Shown here: piece by piece, positions 1 through 4,664 of the stretch
Position numbering within the stretch: the first letter of the stretch is position 1
Layout of the letters: every line of letters starts with the position of its first letter
Assembly: GCA_011390985.1 (NCBI GenBank)
Contig: JAABRJ010000546.1
Coordinates: 1-8,359, forward strand
Direction of reading: 5' to 3'
From: Desulfobacteraceae bacterium
Lineage (GTDB): Bacteria; Desulfobacterota; Desulfobacteria; Desulfobacterales; JAABRJ01
DNA length: 8,359 nt
Translations under genes and position numbers: made by a program
The notes under the pieces: generated by a model
Seen by the model: the letters and a program-made list of their open reading frames with translations, nothing else
The model's database searches: none
What the model was told of the DNA's origin: nothing

Positions 1-223
1 GATTAGCCGCGAATTAGGCGGGGGTTAATAATTGGTGAAAAATGATGGGAAATTAAGGCTTTCGGCCGACGATGGGGCGAGGGGCGCAGACTGCACCGGT
101 TTTCAGGCTGCACCTAATGTAAATCAAACAAAACGGCCTTAAAAAGCATCTCATGGGGGGCGCTGGCCGGGGCCCCACCCGATACGGGGCGGTTTCCCAC
201 CACAATTCAGCATGGGAGGGCGT

Positions 224-1555
224 ATGACCTTGCAGACCCGAAAGATTTTCGTTCTGGACACCAATGTCATTCTTCACGACAGCTCCTGCATCTATCAGTT
301 TGATGCGCACGATGTCGTGATTCCCATCACGGTTCTGGAAGAATTGGACCGGTTCAAACGGGGAAAGGAGATCATCAACTGCAATGCCCGTGAATTTGTC
401 CGCTCGCTGGACGCTCTGACCGGGGAAAAGTTGTTCAACGGCGGGGTGGCGATCGGGCCGGGCCGCGGCAAGATCTCCATCTGTTTAGAAAGAGAACTCC
501 ACGAAGACCTGCGCGAAAGTTTTTCCGGCGGTAAACCGGATCACCACATTCTCAACACGGCCTACCACCTCGCGGAAAAGCACCATTTTCAGGGCGTCGT
601 GCTGGTAACCAAGGACGTCAACCTGCGCATGAAGGCCAAATCGGTGGGGCTCATGGCCGAGGACTACACCACGGATCGTGTGGGGGATATAGGCGAGATT
701 TACAAGGGGCGCCGCACCGTCGAGGCGGTCCCCGGGGCCGTAATCGACCGGCTTTTCGAGGAGCCCTTTGATATCCGGCCGGGAGATGTGGTGGCGCAGC
801 CCGATTTTCATGCCAACGAATTTTTGATCCTGCGCAATGGCAGCAAATCCGGGCTGGGGATGTTCGACCGGGCCGCCGACAAGATCCGGCGGGTGGAAAA
901 CCGGGTCTGTTTCGGCATCAAGGGCCGCAATGTCGAGCAGTTCTTCGCCATGAACGCTCTTCTGGATCGCAACATCCCCCTGGTAACCCTGTCGGGCAAG
1001 GCCGGCACCGGCAAGACCCTGCTGGCTCTGGCCGCCGCTCTCGAGAACAAGCGTTACTACCGCCAGATCCTGATCGCCCGGCCCACCGTCCCGCTCAGCA
1101 ACCGCGATCTCGGCTACCTGCCGGGAGACATCAATTCCAAGCTGGATCCCTACCTGCAGCCCCTGTTTGACAATCTGTCCGTCATCCAGAATCAGTTTCC
1201 GCCTGAAAATCCGCGCCACAGTGCCGTCAGAGAATATCTGGACGAGGAAAAAATCGTCATCGCGCCGCTTTCCTATATCCGGGGCCGCAGCATCGTCAAG
1301 GCGTTCTTTATCGTCGATGAGGCCCAGAACCTCACCCCCCACGAGGTCAAAACCATCATCACCCGCGCCGGTGAAGGCACCAAGATCGTGTTTAGCGGCG
1401 ATATTTTTCAGATCGACCACCCCTATCTGGACAGTCAGACCAACGGCCTGAGCTATCTGATCGAAAAAATGAAGGGGCAGCCGCTCTATGCCCACATCAA
1501 CCTCGAGAAAGGCGAGCGCTCGGAACTCTCCGAGCTGGCCAGCAGTCTGTTGTGA
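224..1555 (+). CDS. PhoH family protein: N-terminal PIN domain fused to PhoH-like ATPase
   Basis: A 443-residue cytoplasmic protein with two domains. Residues about 7-150 form a PIN nuclease-like domain: it opens with LDTNVILHD (Asp12), has the acidic EELD at 39-42, and later a VTKDVNLRMKA stretch typical of the PIN core. Residues about 235-443 form the PhoH ATPase: Walker A GKAGTGKT at 258-265, Walker B FFIVDEAQ at 361-368, and SGDIFQID further on. The order and length match the PIN-PhoH (PhoH2/YlaK-type) family, whose studied members are RNA helicase/RNases; the cellular substrate here is unknown. I chose the ATG at 224 over the in-frame ATG at 212 because GGAGGG lies at 215-220, just before 224, while nothing resembling a ribosome site precedes 212. 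The spacer is short (3-4 bases), so 212 is not excluded. It appears to be a single-gene unit. Family call is firm; role is inferred. Confidence 0.93.
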   Translation: MTLQTRKIFVLDTNVILHDSSCIYQFDAHDVVIPITVLEELDRFKRGKEIINCNAREFVRSLDALTGEKLFNGGVAIGPGRGKISICLERELHEDLRESFSGGKPDHHILNTAYHLAEKHHFQGVVLVTKDVNLRMKAKSVGLMAEDYTTDRVGDIGEIYKGRRTVEAVPGAVIDRLFEEPFDIRPGDVVAQPDFHANEFLILRNGSKSGLGMFDRAADKIRRVENRVCFGIKGRNVEQFFAMNALLDRNIPLVTLSGKAGTGKTLLALAAALENKRYYRQILIARPTVPLSNRDLGYLPGDINSKLDPYLQPLFDNLSVIQNQFPPENPRHSAVREYLDEEKIVIAPLSYIRGRSIVKAFFIVDEAQNLTPHEVKTIITRAGEGTKIVFSGDIFQIDHPYLDSQTNGLSYLIEKMKGQPLYAHINLEKGERSELSELASSLL

Positions 1556-1582
1556 CGCGCGGCGGCTGCTTGGGCCGCGCTG

Positions 1583-1611
1583 TTGACTTTGCGGTGATGG
1601 GGTGCAATTTT
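1583..1611 (+). promoter_or_regulatory. Weak candidate sigma-70 promoter ahead of the zinc-repeat gene
   Basis: TTGACT at 1583-1588 is a good -35 match. Seventeen bases later AATTTT (1606-1611), preceded by TGC, could act as a poor -10 with an extended TG. It sits about 60 bases before the start of the small zinc-binding gene and after the PhoH stop. The -10 match is weak, so this is only a suggestion. Confidence 0.25.
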
Positions 1612-1671
1612 AGTCCAGACCATATCGTGGCGCACGCCTCGGCGTCGCCTGCCACGGGAAAGGAGGACAAC

Positions 1672-1893
1672 ATGGCCTATACCTGTAAGAATTGTGGCGC
1701 CGTTGCGGACGCTCCGGGGCACCTTTGCAACCCCTGTGGGGACGCTGCCAAGTGCAGTTTCTGTGGCTCGCCCCAGGTCGATCCCCGGCATGTCTGCAAA
1801 GACAAGCTGGCGGCGATGAAGTATGTTTGCGACGGCTGCGGTCGCGTGGCGATGGCGGCCGGTCATCTCTGCAAGCCCTCACCCATCAAATAA
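1672..1893 (+). CDS. Small protein with three identical C-x2-C-x8-H-x-C zinc-binding repeats
   Basis: A 73-residue protein built almost wholly of one repeated metal-binding unit. C5-C8-H17-C19, C28-C31-H40-C42 and C53-C56-H65-C67 all have exactly the same spacing, C-x2-C-x8-H-x-C. Units 1 and 3 are also alike in sequence (CxxCGxVAxAxGHLC); unit 2 differs more (CSFCGSPQVDPRHVC). One extra cysteine, C22, follows unit 1. Each unit has four plausible Zn ligands, so up to three zinc ions is the natural inference, though iron is possible. There is no signal peptide or membrane segment. The start is set by a strong AAAGGAGG at about 1660-1667, four to five bases before the ATG; a longer in-frame reading back to 1552 overlaps the PhoH stop and lacks this support. 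A hairpin follows the stop. I do not recognise a named family; a role in nucleic-acid or protein binding would be a guess. Confidence 0.85.
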   Translation: MAYTCKNCGAVADAPGHLCNPCGDAAKCSFCGSPQVDPRHVCKDKLAAMKYVCDGCGRVAMAAGHLCKPSPIK

Positions 1894-1904
1894 ACGCTCA
1901 CAAC

Positions 1905-1930
1905 AGGGCGGCGCTGCGACGCCGCCCTTT
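1905..1930 (+). terminator. Hairpin after the zinc-repeat gene, probable terminator
   Basis: A perfect 9-bp stem, AGGGCGGCG (1905-1913) with CGCCGCCCT (1920-1928), closes a 6-base loop and is followed by only two more T. It begins 12 bases after the zinc-repeat stop codon. The short T run makes it a weak intrinsic terminator; because the stem is symmetrical it could also stop transcripts running leftward from arfB, which ends about 75 bases to the right. Confidence 0.55.
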
Positions 1931-1996
1931 GGTCCGGTACCCCGGTTGGCAGCCCGCGCATCAGGGCGCCGCCCCGGCGCGGAGCCTGCGGTTTAT

Positions 1997-2011
1997 GACG
2001 CCTCAGGCGTC
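1997..2011 (-). other. Small hairpin with the arfB stop codon in its loop
   Basis: GACGCC (1997-2002) and GGCGTC (2006-2011) are perfect inverse repeats around 2003-2005, which is the TGA of arfB on the minus strand. The result is a 6-bp GC-rich stem with a 3-base loop formed by the stop codon. No T run follows on either side, so it is not a standard terminator. It may be chance. Confidence 0.35.
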
Positions 2012-2428
2012 GTTGCGGCTGATGCGGCGTCGGTTCTTTTTGAGGAGGGCCCGCTGGCGCTTGGACTCCAGCCGTTTGCGGCGGGCGGCGGCGGACGGGC
2101 GGGTCGTGTGGCGCACCTTGGGGGTCACGGTTGCCCGGCGGATCAGCGCCACCAGGCGCTCGAGGGCGTCGCTGCGGTTCTGCTCCTGGGTTCGGAACCG
2201 CCGGGCGTCGATGATCAGAACGCCGTCGCGCGAAACCCGCGACCCACCCAAAACCAGCAGCCGCGCGCGAACTGATGCCGGCAGGTCCTGGCAGGCCTGA
2301 ACGTCGAAACGCAGCTGGACCGCGGTGGCCACCTTGTTGACGTTCTGGCCGCCGGGGCCGGATGCGCCGGTAAACGTCATCTGCAGGCAACTCTCGCGGA
2401 TGGCCAGGATCGGCGTGATGTGAATCAT
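2003..2428 (-). CDS. arfB: Alternative ribosome-rescue peptide release factor ArfB (YaeJ)
   Basis: A 141-residue homologue of the class-I-like release factor ArfB, which enters stalled ribosomes lacking a stop codon and hydrolyses the peptidyl-tRNA. The catalytic GGQ is at residues 26-28 within SGPGGQNVNK. The long basic tail (about 105-138; many Arg and Lys, e.g. RRKRLESKRQR) is the part that in E. coli ArfB occupies the empty mRNA channel. There is no codon-recognition domain. Length and N-terminal layout match the 140-residue E. coli protein, which supports the ATG at 2428 even though no clear Shine-Dalgarno precedes it. The gene stands alone and is divergent from the flavoprotein gene, with 98 bases between the two starts. 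Identification is secure. Confidence 0.94.
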   Translation of the reverse strand: MIHITPILAIRESCLQMTFTGASGPGGQNVNKVATAVQLRFDVQACQDLPASVRARLLVLGGSRVSRDGVLIIDARRFRTQEQNRSDALERLVALIRRATVTPKVRHTTRPSAAARRKRLESKRQRALLKKNRRRISRNDA

Positions 2429-2526
2429 GAAAGGAATTTTGGCATGTAACGGTCTTACCTGGCAACGGTTTTTGTTCCGGCGTGCAGACCGATCGTGCTC
2501 TTACCCGCTCCCTGAAAGGCGTTCAC

Positions 2527-3228
2527 ATGAAAATTCTGGGTATTTCGGGAAGCCCCCGCAAGGAGCAGCAGTCGGGCGTTTACAAACTGGTATCCACGGT
2601 GCTGGAGAACAGCGGCTGTGACTGGGAGTTGATTTCGCTGCGGGGCCGGTCGATCGCCGGCTGCATTGCCTGCCTGGGGTGCGTCAAGGACAACGTCTGC
2701 AAGGTCGAGGATGACTGCCGCTGGCTGCGGGACAAAATCGTTGCGGCCGATGCTTACGTCATCGGCGCGCCCAACTACTATTCGGGCATCAATGCCCTGA
2801 CCCACGCCTTTCTGGAGCGCTGGTTCCAGTTTCGGCACCAGGAGGGCAACACCCTCTGGGGCAAGCTGGGGGTCGCGGTGGGGGTCGGGGGCAGCAGCGG
2901 CAAGATGCCGGCCGATGACATCGAGAAGTTTTTCCTCTACAACTTCATCGAAACCGTGGCCAAGGTCGCCGGTCAGGGCAGCGCTTCGTGCTTCACTTGC
3001 GGCTTTGGCGAGACCTGCAAGGTGGGATTGCCCATCATGCTCTACGGCGAGGGCGTCAGGATAACCCCCGAGATGATTCCGGCTGTCAGCCGCCAGCCGG
3101 CGGTGATGCAGGCCGCCGCAGACGCCGGGCAGCTTCTCGGCCAGCGGCTGCGGCAGGGCCATGATCGGGCCCGGGTGACCGAAAAAATGAAGCAGACCAT
3201 GATGGCCAAGTTGAAGGAATCGGCATGA
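2527..3228 (+). CDS. Iron-sulfur flavoprotein-like NAD(P)H-dependent oxidoreductase (flavodoxin fold)
   Basis: A 233-residue flavodoxin-fold protein. It starts MKILGISGSPRK, the FMN-phosphate loop of the NADPH-dependent FMN reductase/iron-sulfur flavoprotein superfamily, and continues with GAPNYYSGIN (80-89), the usual second flavin loop. Between them C46-x2-C49-x2-C52-x5-C58 fits the compact C-x2-C-x2-C-x4-7-C motif that binds a [4Fe-4S] cluster in archaeal iron-sulfur flavoproteins. A further cluster, C155-x2-C158-x5-C164, lies in the C-terminal half. The expected role is cytoplasmic electron transfer between a reduced carrier and an unknown acceptor; the real partner cannot be read from the neighbours. 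The ATG at 2527 is preceded by AAAGG at 2515-2519 at good spacing; a longer reading from 2482 adds residues before the conserved start and lacks support. Fold is sure, cluster binding is likely, substrate unknown. Confidence 0.88.
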   Translation: MKILGISGSPRKEQQSGVYKLVSTVLENSGCDWELISLRGRSIAGCIACLGCVKDNVCKVEDDCRWLRDKIVAADAYVIGAPNYYSGINALTHAFLERWFQFRHQEGNTLWGKLGVAVGVGGSSGKMPADDIEKFFLYNFIETVAKVAGQGSASCFTCGFGETCKVGLPIMLYGEGVRITPEMIPAVSRQPAVMQAAADAGQLLGQRLRQGHDRARVTEKMKQTMMAKLKESA

Positions 3229-3275
3229 TTTTCGGCTGATAAGAAACCGGCCGTCCAGGTTCGGTCTTCAGTCCA

Positions 3276-3300
3276 GCCGCGGCGCCGGCCGGCGTGCGGC
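3276..3300. other. GC-rich inverted repeat between convergent genes
   Basis: GCCGC (3276-3280) pairs with GCGGC (3296-3300), and the core CGCCGGCCGGCG (3283-3294) is a perfect palindrome. It sits between the flavoprotein stop and the stop of the opposite-strand hypothetical gene, where a shared terminator is expected, but there is no T run on either side. It could equally be a REP-like extragenic palindrome; no second copy was noticed. Confidence 0.35.
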
Positions 3301-3371
3301 ACCAGCGGGTCACAGCCCCTGATGCTGCAGGGAAAAAACAAACGCGTGCAAAGTGGCCTATCGTGCGGCTT

Positions 3372-3719
3372 TCAGATGGCGTGGGCGTGGGAAAGGATAT
3401 CGTCGTTATCCTGGGGCAGCCGCCGATTCGCCATCGGGTTCTGACGGCGCAGGGACTTGAGCGCTTTCTGGAACTTGAGGTAACGCTCCTTTTCACTTTT
3501 GACCGGCTTGATGCTGAACCGCACGAATTCAAGAAATTTTTTGAGGGTGCGGACATACTGCACGGAAGGGTTGCCGATATCGTTTAACGGAATCTTCCGC
3601 TGGTAGAGCGATCGTTCCGCTGCGGTGGCTTCCTGTTCCAGCAGGTAGACGATTTCGCTGAATTGGCGGTTTTCGATGGAATCAATCAAGGCCGTGAAAT
3701 TGTAGGTTTCAGGCACCAT
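3372..3719 (-). CDS. Hypothetical basic, helical 115-residue protein
   Basis: I do not recognise this protein. It has 115 residues, no cysteine, no signal peptide and no membrane segment. The first 35 residues are acidic and look helical (ALIDSIENRQFSEIVYLLEQ); the middle and C-terminal half are rich in Lys and Arg (e.g. RTLKKFLEFVRFSIKPVKSEK), which would suit contact with nucleic acid or an acidic protein, though that is only inference. A run of six G lies a few bases before the ATG and can serve as ribosome site. It is convergent with the flavoprotein gene (143 bases between stops) and divergent from the kinase gene. It is long for a chance reading frame, it has a plausible ribosome site, and it does not overlap any recognised gene; these points make it likely to be real. 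Confidence 0.68.
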   Translation of the reverse strand: MVPETYNFTALIDSIENRQFSEIVYLLEQEATAAERSLYQRKIPLNDIGNPSVQYVRTLKKFLEFVRFSIKPVKSEKERYLKFQKALKSLRRQNPMANRRLPQDNDDILSHAHAI

Positions 3720-3748
3720 GTTTCCCCCCGTGATTTCAATGTGTGGGT

Positions 3749-3774
3749 TGTTTTCAATCCTCGGTTCGAAAACA
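3749..3774. promoter_or_regulatory. Inverted repeat in the divergent gap, possible operator
   Basis: TGTTTTC (3749-3755) and GAAAACA (3768-3774) form perfect 7-base arms about a 12-base spacer. The repeat lies about 30 bases upstream of the hypothetical gene on the minus strand and about 150 bases upstream of the kinase on the plus strand, where a regulator controlling either could bind. No confident -35/-10 pair was found beside it. Confidence 0.35.
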
Positions 3775-3789
3775 GTCTAAATGGCCCAT

Positions 3790-3809
3790 GTTAGGATTGC
3801 GTTAGGATT
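3790..3809. repeat. Tandem 9-base direct repeat in the kinase upstream region
   Basis: GTTAGGATT occurs twice, at 3790-3798 and 3801-3809, with two bases between, so the copies are in register at 11 bases, about one helical turn. That spacing would suit paired binding of a regulator on one face of DNA. Only two copies exist, so chance is possible. Confidence 0.3.
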
Positions 3810-3864
3810 TCTTGAAAAGCTGCGGGGCCCCAAAAAGCAGGCTGTCACCTGAGCCTTAAACGGC

Positions 3865-3896
3865 GACGAACCCGCGCCCACCGCCTGCGGGTCGTC
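3865..3896 (+). promoter_or_regulatory. Stable hairpin in the 5' leader of the shikimate kinase-like gene
   Basis: GACG-A-ACCCGC (3865-3875) pairs with GCGGGTCGTC (3887-3896): ten base pairs, one bulged A, and an 11-base loop. It ends 14 to 29 bases before the two candidate starts of the kinase. No T run follows, so it is more likely a leader structure affecting translation or mRNA stability than a terminator. The function is inferred only from position. Confidence 0.4.
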
Positions 3897-3925
3897 AGGG
3901 CGGGGCGCCAATGCGAGGAACACCC

Positions 3926-4465
3926 GTGACGGCAACCTTACACCGAACCGGGGAAGCCGGCCGATCCAATGTGATCTTGATCGGTATGCCCGGTGTGGGC
4001 AAAAGCACCATCGGTGTGCTGTTGGCAAAGCAGATGGGGCTTTCCTTCCACGACACCGATATCGGCATCCAGGCCGCCCAGGGGTGCAGCCTCCAGGAGA
4101 TCATCGACCGGGACGGGGTGCTGCGCTTTCGCGAAATCGAGGAGCGCTGCGTTCTGGCGCTGGCCTGCCGCTCGCACGTGATTGCCACCGGCGGCAGCGT
4201 GGTTTACAGCCCCCGGGCGATGGCCCATCTCGGCGCCATGGGAACCATCATGCATCTGGCGCTCGATGCCGAACGCCTGATGCTGCGCCTGAGCAATCTC
4301 AAAACCCGGGGGGTGCTGCGGGCGCCGGGACAGACCATCGCCGATCTCTACCGCGAACGCCAGCCGCTCTACCGCCGCTATGCCCACCTGACCATCGATT
4401 GCCGCGATGCTGCGCCGGACAGTCTGGTGAACCGCATCGTCGCGCATCTCTCCGGGGAGGCCTGA
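3926..4465 (+). CDS. Shikimate kinase-like P-loop kinase (atypical subgroup)
   Basis: A 179-residue P-loop kinase of the shikimate kinase family, which phosphorylates shikimate at O3 on the way to chorismate. Visible motifs: Walker A GMPGVGKST (20-28), DTD (43-45) for Mg and substrate, FRxIE (68-72, Arg69), TGGS (88-91), and RERQPLYRRYA (143-153) with the Arg of the RxPLY motif. Two points are atypical: the usual TGGG is TGGS, and the lid region reads NLKTRGVL. Similar sequences are widely annotated as shikimate kinase in clostridia and deltaproteobacteria, but their substrate is less certain than for canonical AroK. The start is taken as GTG 3926 because GAGGA at 3915-3919 lies at ideal distance; ATG 3911 (five more residues) is the alternative, with weaker upstream GGGG. 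It appears to be a single gene with its own structured leader. Kinase fold is sure; substrate moderately so. Confidence 0.82.
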   Translation: MTATLHRTGEAGRSNVILIGMPGVGKSTIGVLLAKQMGLSFHDTDIGIQAAQGCSLQEIIDRDGVLRFREIEERCVLALACRSHVIATGGSVVYSPRAMAHLGAMGTIMHLALDAERLMLRLSNLKTRGVLRAPGQTIADLYRERQPLYRRYAHLTIDCRDAAPDSLVNRIVAHLSGEA

Positions 4466-4664
4466 CCCGGCCGAAAGGCCAATCGGTTTTACCAGGGGCC
4501 CCGGGCAAACGCCGCCGCAAGCGATCCGCAAACCGGTTTTTAGGTATTATATCGATTTCGGGATTTCTTTTTCTTTTGTTTTGATTACATATTTGTTAGA
4601 AAGGGGCGTGCGGTTTTCAGTTTTGTTGTGAACGCCCGATTCTGCAACCCTTTGGTTATTTCCG
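4466..4664 (+). promoter_or_regulatory. AT-rich leader upstream of nifA
   Basis: This gap changes from GC-rich at its left end to clearly AT-rich from about 4540 on, unlike the rest of the window. It must carry the nifA promoter unless nifA is read through from the kinase gene. A TATTATAT stretch at about 4545-4552 could be a -10, but no convincing -35 lies at the right distance, and I see no sigma-54 -24/-12 element and no TGT-N10-ACA NifA site. The 25 bases before the nifA start lack a purine-rich ribosome site. Confidence 0.4.

Noticed and set aside
485..1495. Long minus-strand open frame (336 codons) opposite the PhoH gene
   Set aside because: It mirrors the strongly recognisable PIN-PhoH coding sequence, and its translation shows no family motif; it is a GC-rich shadow frame.
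1863..2465. Minus-strand 200-codon frame overlapping arfB
   Set aside because: Pro/Arg-rich translation in another frame of arfB; arfB itself has the GGQ motif and the right length.
2455..2480. Possible sigma-54 promoter TGGCAA followed by TTTGT before the flavoprotein gene
   Set aside because: The left half fits, but the required GC of the -12 element is missing.
2427..2621. Plus-strand 64-codon frame starting just beyond the arfB start
   Set aside because: It overlaps the flavoprotein start in another frame, with no ribosome site and no recognisable sequence.
4471..4490. GGCC-GAAA-GGCC hairpin with nearby TTTT as a terminator of the kinase gene
   Set aside because: The stem is only four base pairs and the T run is not adjacent to it.
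4577..4590. Possible NifA binding site (TGT ... ACA) upstream of nifA
   Set aside because: The half-sites are separated by 7 bases, not the 10 of the TGT-N10-ACA consensus.
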